A stretch of DNA of 21,205 nucleotides, from positions 1 to 21,205 of the forward strand of contig JAGWMT010000023.1 in the NCBI GenBank assembly GCA_028871595.1, read 5' to 3'. Shown here one piece after another: positions 6,838 through 14,068 of the stretch. A model generated the notes under the pieces. It was not told the DNA's origin. It made no database searches and worked only from the letters and a program-made list of their open reading frames with translations. The position numbers and the translations under genes were made by a program. Within the stretch, counting starts at the first letter, position 1. Every line of letters begins with the position of its first letter. This DNA comes from Elusimicrobiota bacterium (GTDB lineage Bacteria > Elusimicrobiota > Elusimicrobia > UBA1565 > UBA9628).

Positions 6838-6868
6838 AGGTTAACAGGAAGTTAACGTTCGGTCAATT
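6829..6868 (-). promoter_or_regulatory. Promoter of the FlgO-like operon with overlapping 11-bp-period repeats
   Basis: On the minus strand, TTGACC (6866-6861) is followed after exactly 17 nt by TAACCT (6843-6838), a plausible sigma70 promoter for the leader. The same interval holds heptamers AATTGAC (6868-6862), CGTTAAC (6857-6851) and TGTTAAC (6846-6840), each 11 bp apart, the period used by PhoB/PhoP-type binding sites. A weaker fourth unit, TGATCAG (6835-6829), keeps the period. This patch is visibly AT-richer than its surroundings. Confidence 0.45.
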
Positions 6869-6893
6869 CACAGCGCTGTTGCATTGGGTAACA

Positions 6894-7577
6894 TCACTGT
6901 TTTTCGATGAAGACATAACCATAATTCTTCACGTTGACGATGCGCGTGCTGAGCTCCGGGGGCAGGAGCTTGCGCAAGCGGTTGAGCATGACGTCCAAGG
7001 CCCGCGAGTCACCCGACTCCTCGACGCCCTCCACCAGGCGGTAAAGGTCGGCGCGGCTGACGGGCTGGGGGCCGCGTTCCACGAGCACGTGGAACAGCGT
7101 GTACATCTTCGGCGTCAAGGTCAGCGCCGGCTCGCCCTTCCAAACCACCTTCCGGTCCAAGGTTTTGAGCGTCAGCTCGCCGCGGGACAGTATTCCTTCT
7201 TCCATCTGTTTGCGGCGGAAGATCGCTTCGATGGTGGCCAGGAGTTCGTGAGGCTTCTCGCTCTTGCCCACGAAGTAGTCGGCGCCGCTTTGCAGGCCCA
7301 GCACCTTTTCGTTGCGGTGGCCGGTGAACAGGACCACGGGCACGCGCGCCAAGGCCGGGAGCGAGCGCAGCTTCTTGCAGACCTCCAGCCCGCTTTGGTC
7401 GGGGAGCACCAGGTCCAGGAGGATGCAGTCGGGCGGGGTCACCGACGCCTTCTCGATGGCGACGTTTCCGGAGACGGCCGAGTCGATGTTCACGTAGCCC
7501 GCCTGCTTCAGCCAGTGAGTGACGAGTTCGATCCACATGATCTCGTCCTCGACCATCAGAATGCGGTCGTTTCGCAT
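6894..7577 (-). CDS. OmpR-family response regulator (orphan)
   Basis: The protein has 227 residues from ATG 7577; TTG 7586 is an in-frame alternative. The receiver domain (5-122) has the acidic pair E10-D11, phospho-acceptor Asp55 in ILLDLVLPDQSG, switch Thr85 in VVLFTG, and Lys105 in YFVGKSEKP. The lysine is followed by Ser-Glu-Lys-Pro rather than the common Pro-Phe. The C-terminal winged helix (134-225) includes LTPKMYTLFHVLVERG and the wing NVKNYGYVF typical of OmpR/PhoB regulators. No histidine kinase is adjacent apart from phoR, which is coupled to phoB on the other strand, so its partner is unknown. A TGCTAGATT extended -10 lies 7 nt before ATG 7577, compatible with a leaderless mRNA. 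Confidence 0.85.
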   Translation of the reverse strand: MRNDRILMVEDEIMWIELVTHWLKQAGYVNIDSAVSGNVAIEKASVTPPDCILLDLVLPDQSGLEVCKKLRSLPALARVPVVLFTGHRNEKVLGLQSGADYFVGKSEKPHELLATIEAIFRRKQMEEGILSRGELTLKTLDRKVVWKGEPALTLTPKMYTLFHVLVERGPQPVSRADLYRLVEGVEESGDSRALDVMLNRLRKLLPPELSTRIVNVKNYGYVFIEKQ

Positions 7578-7599
7578 CGGGTCCAATCTAGCATTTTGA

Positions 7600-7628
7600 A
7601 CGTCCCCCCTTCGTCACGCGCGCTTCAT
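7600..7628 (+). promoter_or_regulatory. Candidate Pho box upstream of phoB
   Basis: Three heptamers with 4-bp spacers run towards phoB: ACGTCCC (7600-7606), TCGTCAC (7611-7617) and GCTTCAT (7622-7628), giving GTCC, GTCA and TTCA cores exactly 11 bp apart. This matches the architecture of PhoB-type boxes and the stronger sites before the porin and pstS genes. It lies in the 86-bp divergent region between the orphan regulator and phoB, suggesting autoregulation. The -10 is unclear; CATATT (7643-7648) is the best candidate. Confidence 0.4.
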
Positions 7629-7663
7629 TGACTCCTCCGCCGCATATTTAGGACCATGCCGTC

Positions 7664-8353
7664 ATGCCCAACGAGAAAATCCTGGTCGTCGAGGACGATA
7701 AGGACCTCTCGCGCCTGCTCAAGTACAACCTCGACAAGGAAGGCTACCGCGTGCTCGCGGCGCTGGACGGGGAGACCGGCCTCGGCCTGTTCCGCAAGGA
7801 GCGGCCGGACATGGTCCTTCTCGACGTCATGGTTCCCAAGCTGGACGGCTTCGGATTCCTGAAGGCCGTCCGCCAGGACTCGAAGACTCCGATCCTCATG
7901 CTGACCGCGCGCAAGGACGAGGTGGACCGGGTCCTCGGCCTGGAGCTGGGCGCCGACGATTACGTGACCAAGCCCTTCAGCGTGCGCGAGGTGCTGGCCC
8001 GGGTCAAGGCGATCCTGCGCCGCGTCGGCGACCGGGGCCAGGCTCCGACGGTGTCCGTGTTGCGCGTGGGCGAGCTGGAAGTGGACGTCGAGCGCTACGA
8101 GACGCGGGTCAAGGGCAAGGACGTCACCCTGACGTCCAAGGAATTCGAATTCCTCAAGTGCCTCCTCCAGGCCGGCGGGCGGGCCATGTCCCGCGACCAG
8201 CTGCTCGAGAAGATTTGGGGCTACGACCGCTCGATGGAGATCGATACGCGCACCATCGATCAACACATCGCGCGTCTGCGCGAGAAACTGGGTTCCGAAG
8301 CGGGACGCATCGTGACGGTGAAGAACGTGGGCTACCGCCTCAAGCTGGACTGA
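7664..8353 (+). CDS. phoB: Phosphate regulon response regulator PhoB/PhoP
   Basis: The protein has 229 residues. The receiver has D11-D12, phospho-acceptor Asp54 (MVLLDVMVPKLDG), Thr81 (LMLTARKDE) and Lys103 (GADDYVTKPF). The C-terminal OmpR/PhoB winged helix is complete, with LTSKEFEFLKCLLQ, SRDQLLEKIWGYD, the recognition helix RTIDQHIARLREKLG and the wing TVKNVGYRLK. When phosphorylated by PhoR it would activate pho-box promoters. The stop overlaps the phoR start (TGATG), and the porin and pst operon follow on the same strand, which supports the PhoB identity over other OmpR-family members. AGGA lies 10 nt before the ATG. Confidence 0.92.
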   Translation: MPNEKILVVEDDKDLSRLLKYNLDKEGYRVLAALDGETGLGLFRKERPDMVLLDVMVPKLDGFGFLKAVRQDSKTPILMLTARKDEVDRVLGLELGADDYVTKPFSVREVLARVKAILRRVGDRGQAPTVSVLRVGELEVDVERYETRVKGKDVTLTSKEFEFLKCLLQAGGRAMSRDQLLEKIWGYDRSMEIDTRTIDQHIARLREKLGSEAGRIVTVKNVGYRLKLD

Positions 8354-9684
8354 TGCGCCGCAGCCCCGGGCGCCGTCTTGCCCTCGGCCTGATTCTCACC
8401 GCGGCTCCTCTTTCCGCGCTCAGCATCTGGCTGCTTCCCTCCGGGTGGGCCATCGCCGGCGCCGCCGCCGCGATCGCGGCGGCTTCCCTGTATTTTGGCC
8501 GGGAATTGAACGAGCGGCACGCGGCGCTCCTGGGCGTGCTGCGCCGTCTTTCGGAGGGCGATTACTCCGCGCGCGCCCCGCGCGGCAACGGCGGCCTTGG
8601 GACCGGGGTCAACGTCCTGGCCGAGCGGATCGGCGCGGCCGTCGCCGAGCTTTCGCGGGATAAATCCCAGCTGGTGGCGGTCCTCGACCAGATGACGGAG
8701 GCCGTCGTCGCGGTGGACGCGTCGGGCGTCGTCCTGTTCGTCAACCCCGCGCTTTCGCGGCTCCTGGGCGTGGACGCCGCGGCGGCGCGCGGCCGGAGCT
8801 ACCTGGAGAGCCTGCGGCACAAGGGGGTTTCGGAGATGATCGCGGCGGTCCTGCGCGAGCGTCGCGTTTTGGCGCAGGAAATCCGCCTGTTCGCCCGGGA
8901 AGAACTGGTGTTCGACGCGCACGCCGCGCCGCTGCTCCAGGGCGAGCGCCTGGCGGGAGCCCTGGTCGTGCTCCACGACATCTCCCGTCTGCGCCGCCTG
9001 GAGCAGGTGCGCCGGGATTTCGTGGCCAACGTCGGCCACGAGCTGCGGACGCCGCTCTCCTCGATCAAGGGGTTCGCCGAGACCCTGCGCGAGGGCGCGC
9101 TTCACGACCCGGTCCATGCGGCCGAGTTCCTGCGCACCATCGAGGAGCACGCCGACCGCATGTCGAAGCTGGTGGACGACCTGTTGGACCTGTCGGCCAT
9201 CGAGTCCGGCCACCGGTTGCCCCGCTTCGAGGCCGTGGATCTCGCTTCACTCTGCGCGGACGTCGCGCGCCAGCTGCATCCGCGCGCCGAGCAGGCGGGC
9301 GTCCGACTGGCCGTCATGCCTCTGGACGCGCTGCCGCGCGTCAGCGCCGACCGCGATCAACTGCGCCAGATTCTGGTCAACCTGATGGACAACGCGATCA
9401 AGTACAACGAGCGCCAAGGGCTCGTCGAGGTGTCCGCCGAGCCGTGGAGGGACGGGGTCCGGGTCTCGGTGCGTGACACCGGCCTGGGCATCCCCGACGC
9501 CGACCTGCCCCGGGTGTTCGAGCGGTTCTACCGAGTGGACAAGGCCCGCTCGCGCGACGCGGGCGGCACGGGCCTGGGCTTATCCATCGTCAAGCATCTG
9601 GTGGAGGCGCACGGCGGCGAGATCTCCGTGGAGAGCCGCCAGCCCGGCGGCTCCTGCTTCCGCTTCACCCTTCGCGCGGCCTGA
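8353..9684 (+). CDS. phoR: Phosphate regulon sensor histidine kinase PhoR
   Basis: The protein has 443 residues. Two hydrophobic helices at 8-28 and 31-47 anchor it in the inner membrane with almost no periplasmic loop, as in PhoR. A HAMP-like stretch (52-100) and a PAS domain (104-212, LDQMTEAVVAVDASGVVLFVN) follow. The kinase core has the H-box VGHELRTPLSSIKGF with His229, the N-box NLMDNAIKYN (343-352), G1 DTGLGI (375-380), the F-box ERFYRVD and G2 GGTGLGLSIVKH (404-415). In the family PhoR phosphorylates PhoB when phosphate is low and is held inactive by PstSCAB-PhoU when phosphate is high; all these partners are encoded here. The start overlaps the phoB stop by one base. Confidence 0.92.
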   Translation: MRRSPGRRLALGLILTAAPLSALSIWLLPSGWAIAGAAAAIAAASLYFGRELNERHAALLGVLRRLSEGDYSARAPRGNGGLGTGVNVLAERIGAAVAELSRDKSQLVAVLDQMTEAVVAVDASGVVLFVNPALSRLLGVDAAAARGRSYLESLRHKGVSEMIAAVLRERRVLAQEIRLFAREELVFDAHAAPLLQGERLAGALVVLHDISRLRRLEQVRRDFVANVGHELRTPLSSIKGFAETLREGALHDPVHAAEFLRTIEEHADRMSKLVDDLLDLSAIESGHRLPRFEAVDLASLCADVARQLHPRAEQAGVRLAVMPLDALPRVSADRDQLRQILVNLMDNAIKYNERQGLVEVSAEPWRDGVRVSVRDTGLGIPDADLPRVFERFYRVDKARSRDAGGTGLGLSIVKHLVEAHGGEISVESRQPGGSCFRFTLRAA

Positions 9685-9713
9685 CCGTCACGCGCTCGTC
9701 ACGCGGAGTTGAC
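9685..9713 (+). promoter_or_regulatory. Candidate Pho box upstream of the porin gene
   Basis: CCGTCAC (9685-9691) and TCGTCAC (9696-9702) are 11 bp apart with identical CGTCAC cores, followed in register by AGTTGAC (9707-9713). The arrangement matches the pstS and phoB sites. A -10 is less clear; TAACAT at 9747-9752 is the most reasonable. Downstream, TCGGCGA/TCGCCGA (9734-9740/9754-9760) and TTTCGGCG/CGCCGAAA (9732-9739/9763-9770) offer two alternative leader hairpins before the GGAGGA ribosome binding site. Confidence 0.5.
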
Positions 9714-9788
9714 CTGCGGAGCATGGTCATGTTTCGGCGATTTGCCTAACATGTCGCCGACACGCCGAAATCAACTCCGGAGGAACGA

Positions 9789-11141
9789 ATGCCTTCACGC
9801 CGAAACGCCGTCGTCGCAACCGCCGTCGCCGCCGTCCTCGCCGCCGGTCCCGCCGTCGCGCCCGCCGCCGCGCTCGAGCCGTTGACCATCGGAACGTCCG
9901 CGCTGAAGGGCGCGACGCTGCGCCTGTACGGGTTCGTCGAGGCCGACTCGATCTACGACACGACCCAGAGCTTCACCGAGGAACCGGACAGCAACCTCGT
10001 CCAGAAGCGCTCCTCCATTCTCGGGCAACGAAGCCGCGAGCAGATGAGCGTCCGCAACAGCCGGCTGGGATTGGAACTGAACGTGCCGGACACGGACGGC
10101 GGCCTGAAGACGAAAGCCGTCTTCGAGGCCGACTTCCTGGGAAACAACGCGGAGAACGCGACGCCGGGCACGACGCCGAACCCTCAGACGGAGCGCGACT
10201 TCCTGAACAACGCCGCGATGCGCGTTCGCCACGCGTTCATCGATTTGACCAAGGGAGAGTTGAACGCGAAGATCGGCCAGTACTGGTCGCTTTTCGGCTG
10301 GCAGCCGTATTATTTCCCGGGCGAGACGACGATCCTGCCTTCTTCGGGCATGTTGTATCGCCGCTTCGTCCAAGCGCGCGTCACGGACACGCACGCGATC
10401 GCCGACGGCTGGACTCTGGAGACGGCGGCGGACGCGGCCAAGCCCGCGGCGATGAACTCGGGCTCGCCCGAGTGGCAGGGCGGCGTGCGCGTGTCGTCGA
10501 CGAAGATCACCGGCGCGTCGGTCAACGGAGCGTACACGTCCATGGTCGGGTTGTCGGCCGCGCTGTCCGGCGTGCTGGTCCCGGTCCGCACGGCGAATAT
10601 CGGAAGCCCGACCGGTCAAGGAGCGGCGTTCGATTTCCTGATCCCGCTCATCCCCTCGTCGGACGGGAAAAGCCGCGACAACACGCTGATCTTGGCGGGT
10701 GAAGCCGCGGCCGGATCCGGCATCGGCGGCCTGGAGTACGCGGGGCTGGCCCTCGGCGTGCCGGGGCTGGCGGCCGGGGCGACGGGCGCCGACGGCGCCA
10801 TCGACTCGGGCATCGGCGGCGTCGACGCGGGCGGCAACTTCGAGCTTCTGCGCGTCAGGGCCTTCCGTTCGCACCTGCAATACAGTCTGCACAAGTGGGC
10901 GGCGTCCGTCGGCTACGCTCAGGTGGAGGGCCGGAATTTGGACCGCTTCTCCACGAGCGCGGCGGCGACCGCGGCCTTGGCGCCGAAGATCCAGTACGGG
11001 TACCTGAGCGTGATGTACGATCCGCTGGACTGGCTGCGCTTCTCGGGAGAGATCAGCCAGACGCGCGACACGTACAACGACGCGGCGAACCGCTTTGCGT
11101 CGAACAACCGCTACCAGATGTCCGCGTTCTTCAAGTTCTAG
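9789..11141 (+). CDS. Outer-membrane porin, DcaP-like, probably phosphate-regulated
   Basis: The protein has 450 residues. A signal peptide (hydrophobic 8-28, cleavage after an Ala-Ala-Ala or Ala-Leu site) is followed by GATLRLYGFVEADSIYDTT, the opening strand typical of DcaP-type porins. The rest alternates amphipathic beta strands with long Gly/Asp/Asn/Ser loops, and the last residue is Phe (MSAFFKF), the usual signal for barrel insertion. A Gly-rich segment near 320-360 is probably a surface or constriction loop. The position between phoR and pstS and the Pho-box repeats before it suggest a role in phosphate or organophosphate entry, analogous to PhoE/OprP. That is inference from context, not from channel residues. 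GGAGGA lies 5-7 nt before the ATG. Confidence 0.75.
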   Translation: MPSRRNAVVATAVAAVLAAGPAVAPAAALEPLTIGTSALKGATLRLYGFVEADSIYDTTQSFTEEPDSNLVQKRSSILGQRSREQMSVRNSRLGLELNVPDTDGGLKTKAVFEADFLGNNAENATPGTTPNPQTERDFLNNAAMRVRHAFIDLTKGELNAKIGQYWSLFGWQPYYFPGETTILPSSGMLYRRFVQARVTDTHAIADGWTLETAADAAKPAAMNSGSPEWQGGVRVSSTKITGASVNGAYTSMVGLSAALSGVLVPVRTANIGSPTGQGAAFDFLIPLIPSSDGKSRDNTLILAGEAAAGSGIGGLEYAGLALGVPGLAAGATGADGAIDSGIGGVDAGGNFELLRVRAFRSHLQYSLHKWAASVGYAQVEGRNLDRFSTSAAATAALAPKIQYGYLSVMYDPLDWLRFSGEISQTRDTYNDAANRFASNNRYQMSAFFKF

Positions 11142-11155
11142 ACGCGCCGGGTCCA

Positions 11156-11182
11156 CCTGACGGGCGTCAAGCGCCCGTCAGG
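11156..11182 (+). terminator. Perfect 11-bp hairpin after the porin gene
   Basis: CCTGACGGGCG (11156-11166) and CGCCCGTCAGG (11172-11182) pair perfectly around a 5-nt loop, 15 bp after the porin stop codon. No T-run follows, so termination would be weak or factor-aided. It may instead act as a processing or stability structure. Its right arm contains one of the GTCA half-sites of the pstS Pho box, so the DNA serves two purposes. Confidence 0.5.
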
Positions 11183-11219
11183 CGGACGTCATGCCGTCGT
11201 CACATGACGGCACTACCAT
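11164..11219 (+). promoter_or_regulatory. pstS promoter with four-unit Pho box
   Basis: Exact GTCA cores occur at 11166, 11177, 11188 and 11199, a strict 11-bp period, within GCGTCAA, CCGTCAG, ACGTCAT and TCGTCAC. PhoB boxes in other bacteria are tandem CTGTCAT-like heptamers at the same 11-bp period. TACCAT (11214-11219) sits 10 bp after the last unit, the normal distance between a Pho box and the -10. A TTAGGAGA ribosome binding site follows shortly before the pstS ATG at 11239. Confidence 0.75.
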
Positions 11220-11238
11220 CTCACTTAGGAGACAACTC

Positions 11239-12240
11239 ATGAAGCGAATCCTCGCTCTTCTCGCCGCGGCCGCGCTGGCCGCTCCCGCCGTCGCCGCTCC
11301 GGTCACCACGCTCAACGCCGCCGGAGCGACCTTTCCGTATCCCGTCTATTCCAAGTGGTTCGACGAGTACCACAAGGTCAAGCCGGAACTGCAGATCAAC
11401 TATCAGTCCATCGGCTCCGGCGGCGGCATCCGCCAGCTGACCGAGAAGACCGTGGACTTCGGCGCCTCCGACGGGCCGATGACCGACGAGCAGATCGCGA
11501 AGGCCGGCGGCGCCGTCCTGCACCTGCCCACGGTCTTGGGCGCGGACGTCCCCGCCTTCAACGTGGAAGGCGTCAAGGCGCTCCGCCTGGACGGTCCGAC
11601 CCTGGCCGGCATCTTCCTGGGCACCATCACCAAGTGGAACGACGCCGCGCTGGTGAAGCTGAACCCGGGAGCGAAGCTGCCCGACATGCCGATCACGGTG
11701 ATCCACCGCTCGGACGGCTCGGGCACGACGTACTGCTTCACCGACTACCTGTCCAAGGTCAGCAAGGACTGGGCGGCCAAGGTGGGCAAGGGCACCGCGG
11801 TCAACTGGCCGGTGGGCCTGGGCGGCAAGGGCAACGAGGGCGTGATGGGCCTGGTCAAGCAGAATCCCGGTTCCATCGGCTACGTCGAGCTGATCTACGC
11901 CCTGCAGAACGGCGTTCCGTACGCGTCCATGAAGAACAAGTCCGGCAGGTTCCTGCTGGCCACCGTCGCGGGCGTCACCGCGGCCGCGGCCGGAGTGAAG
12001 ATGCCGAAGGATTACCGGGTCTCGATCACGAACGCGTCCGGCAGGGACGCGTACCCGATCTCGACCTTCACCTGGCTGCTGGTCTATCCGAAGAATCCGG
12101 AGGGCAAGGGAGCGGTCATCAAGGACTTCCTGCGCTGGATGCTGAAGGACGGCCAGGGCATGGCGCCGGCGCTGGGCTACGCGCCCCTGCCGGCCGTGGT
12201 CAAGGCGAAGGTCGCCAAGACCGTCGAGACGATCCAATAA
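11239..12240 (+). CDS. pstS: Phosphate ABC transporter substrate-binding protein PstS
   Basis: The protein has 333 residues from the ATG preceded by TTAGGAGA; an upstream in-frame ATG at 11191 lies within the Pho box and lacks a ribosome binding site. The signal peptide MKRILALLAAAALAAPAVAA is followed by the mature start PVTTLNAAGATFPYP. Phosphate-binding loops typical of PstS are visible: AGATFPYP (28-35), SIGSGGG (57-63), FGASDGPM (74-81) and HRSDGSGTT (156-164). It would bind orthophosphate in the periplasm and deliver it to PstCA. It is the first gene of pstSCAB-phoU. The intrinsic terminator just after pstS should give it a higher transcript level than its partners. Confidence 0.95.
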   Translation: MKRILALLAAAALAAPAVAAPVTTLNAAGATFPYPVYSKWFDEYHKVKPELQINYQSIGSGGGIRQLTEKTVDFGASDGPMTDEQIAKAGGAVLHLPTVLGADVPAFNVEGVKALRLDGPTLAGIFLGTITKWNDAALVKLNPGAKLPDMPITVIHRSDGSGTTYCFTDYLSKVSKDWAAKVGKGTAVNWPVGLGGKGNEGVMGLVKQNPGSIGYVELIYALQNGVPYASMKNKSGRFLLATVAGVTAAAAGVKMPKDYRVSITNASGRDAYPISTFTWLLVYPKNPEGKGAVIKDFLRWMLKDGQGMAPALGYAPLPAVVKAKVAKTVETIQ

Positions 12241-12241
12241 A

Positions 12242-13213
12242 ATGAACACCGCCGCCGCGCCCGACCGGTCGTCCTCGGCGGCGCGCGGAGGTCCCGCGAT
12301 CCCCGGCCCTCGCGAAAGGGCCGGGGATCGTTTTTTCCGCTGGATCATCACGGGATTCGCCGCCTTGATCCTGGTCGTGACCTTGGCGCTGGCCTGGCAA
12401 TTGACCCGCGGCTCTTTGAAGACGTGGGCCGCCTTCGGGCCGAAGTTCCTCTGGACGTCCACGTGGGATCCCGTCAACGAGGTCTTCGGCGCCCTTCCGT
12501 TCCTTTACGGGACCCTGGTGTCCTCGTTCATCGCCCTTCTCGTCGCCGTGCCGTTGGGCGTGGGATCGGCGATCTTCCTGGCGGAACTGGCGCCGCGGCG
12601 GATTTCGAACGCGATCAGCTTCGCCATCGAGCTCCTCGCGGCCGTTCCGAGCGTGATCCTGGGGTTGATGGGCATCTTCATTTTGGTCCCGGCGGTCCGC
12701 GCCGCCGAGCCGTTCCTGGGACGCTGGCTGGGCTTCCTGCCCTTCTTCCGCGGCGCGCCTTACGGCGTGGGCCTGCTCGCCGCGGGCTTGATCCTATCCT
12801 TGATGATCCTGCCCTACATCACCTCGATCACACGCGAGGTCCTGCTCACCGTTCCCCGCCCGCTGAAGGAAGGAATGTACGCCCTGGGGGCCACGCGCTG
12901 GGAAATGGTGCGCGCGGTCAGCCTGCCCTACGCGCGCTCCGGGATCTTCGGCGCGATCTTCCTGTCCCTCGGCCGCGCGCTGGGCGAGACCATGGCGGTG
13001 ACCATGGTGATCGGCAACACGCCGCGCATCTCCGCCTCGCTGTTCGCTCCGTCGTACAGCATGGCGGCCGTCATCGCCAACGAGCTGGCCGAGGCGGCCA
13101 GCGACGCGCATCTGTCCGCGCTCATCGCCGTCGGACTGGTCCTTCTCGGGGTCACCGTGCTGATCAACGGCCTGGCCCGCCTGATGATCTACCGCGTGGA
13201 GGGGCGACGGTGA
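12242..13213 (+). CDS. pstC: Phosphate ABC transporter permease PstC
   Basis: The protein has 323 residues with about six transmembrane helices. The family signature FGALPFLYGTLVSS (82-95) and the permease EAA loop PRPLKEGMYALGATRWEMV (205-223) are present. The ATG is one base after the pstS stop and has no clear ribosome binding site, so reinitiation after pstS is likely. The first 28 residues are hydrophilic and Pro/Arg/Ala-rich; GDRFFRWI (28-35) then begins the conserved membrane part. Codons for roughly residues 19-32 are also a canonical intrinsic terminator hairpin and T-run. No ATG exists between the hairpin and the first helix. With PstA it forms the inner-membrane phosphate channel. 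Confidence 0.93.
   Translation: MNTAAAPDRSSSAARGGPAIPGPRERAGDRFFRWIITGFAALILVVTLALAWQLTRGSLKTWAAFGPKFLWTSTWDPVNEVFGALPFLYGTLVSSFIALLVAVPLGVGSAIFLAELAPRRISNAISFAIELLAAVPSVILGLMGIFILVPAVRAAEPFLGRWLGFLPFFRGAPYGVGLLAAGLILSLMILPYITSITREVLLTVPRPLKEGMYALGATRWEMVRAVSLPYARSGIFGAIFLSLGRALGETMAVTMVIGNTPRISASLFAPSYSMAAVIANELAEAASDAHLSALIAVGLVLLGVTVLINGLARLMIYRVEGRR
12297..12336 (+). terminator. Intrinsic terminator inside the 5' end of pstC
   Basis: CGATCCCCGGCCCT (12297-12310) and AGGGCCGGGGATCG (12317-12330) form a perfect 14-bp stem with a 6-nt loop, followed immediately by six T residues (12331-12336). This is a textbook rho-independent terminator 56-96 bp after the pstS stop. It lies within the pstC reading frame, so only readthrough transcripts, or transcripts kept open by ribosomes translating the start of pstC, would express pstCAB-phoU. 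Confidence 0.85.
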
Positions 13214-14064
13214 ACGACGCCGTCTACGCCCGCCGCCGCCGGGTCAACGCCGTCATGCTGAGCCTGACGGCCGTCTGCGCGGCGCTGTCCGCGTCCATCC
13301 TTTTCGCGATCCTGGGCTACATCGCCTGGAAGGGAGCCTCGTCCGTGAGCTGGACCTTCCTGACCAATCTCCCGGCCCCGGTCGGCGAAACGGGCGGCGG
13401 CATCGCCAACGCCATCGTCGGCTCGGCGAAGGTCGTCGGCCTGGCCGGCCTGATGGGCGTCCCCGTGGGTGTCCTGGCCGGCGTGTACCTGTCCGAATAC
13501 GGCGGGCGGGGCCGCTTCGCGTTCTGGGTCCGCTACGCCGCGGACGTGCTCAACGGCGTTCCGTCCATCGTCATCGGCCTGTTCGCCTACGCCCTGGTCG
13601 TGGTGCCGATGAAGCGCTTCAGCGCGCTGTCGGGCTCGGTGGCCCTTGCCATCATCATGATCCCCATCGTCCTGCGCAACACCGAGGAGTTCCTGCGCCT
13701 GGTCCCGGGCACCATCCGCGAGGCGGCCCTGGCGCTGGGCGTGCCGCGCTGGAAGGTCACCTTGATGGTCATGCTGCCCACGGCCGGACGCGGCATCATG
13801 ACGGGCGCCCTGCTGGCCCTGTCCCGCGTGGCCGGCGAGACCGCCCCCCTGATCTTCACGGCCTTCGGCAACCGTTTCTGGGACAAAGGCTGGCTCAATC
13901 CGATCGCCACCTTGCCGCACCTGCTCTACACGTACGCGATCTCCCCGTACGAGGACTGGCACCGTCAGGCCTGGGCGGCCGCTTTGATCCTGATGCTGTT
14001 CGTCCTGGCCGTCAATATCACCGCCCGCCTCTGGCTGAGGCCGTCGGGCGGAGCCGCGAATTGA
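13210..14064 (+). CDS. pstA: Phosphate ABC transporter permease PstA
   Basis: The protein has 284 residues from a GTG start that overlaps the pstC stop (GTGA), with GGAGGGG about 6 nt upstream. Six hydrophobic helices are visible. PstA features include [18 protein letters not shown] (59-76), [18 protein letters not shown] and the EAA loop [19 protein letters not shown]. It pairs with PstC in the inner membrane. The C-terminus ends in a short Pro/Gly/Ala tail with no extra domain. The gene is transcribed with pstSCB-phoU. Confidence 0.93.
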   Translation: MNDAVYARRRRVNAVMLSLTAVCAALSASILFAILGYIAWKGASSVSWTFLTNLPAPVGETGGGIANAIVGSAKVVGLAGLMGVPVGVLAGVYLSEYGGRGRFAFWVRYAADVLNGVPSIVIGLFAYALVVVPMKRFSALSGSVALAIIMIPIVLRNTEEFLRLVPGTIREAALALGVPRWKVTLMVMLPTAGRGIMTGALLALSRVAGETAPLIFTAFGNRFWDKGWLNPIATLPHLLYTYAISPYEDWHRQAWAAALILMLFVLAVNITARLWLRPSGGAAN

Positions 14065-14068
14065 GACA

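Noticed and set aside
9795..11156. 453-codon antisense frame opposite the porin
   Set aside because: It mirrors the porin codons and has no domain; the porin has a signal peptide, ribosome binding site and C-terminal Phe.
11156..11182. Strong rho-independent terminator after the porin
   Set aside because: The stem is perfect but there is no T-run, so I list it only as a hairpin/weak terminator.
11191..11238. Upstream start for pstS adding 16 residues
   Set aside because: It overlaps the Pho box and -10, lacks a ribosome binding site, and would bury the signal peptide; ATG 11239 has TTAGGAGA.
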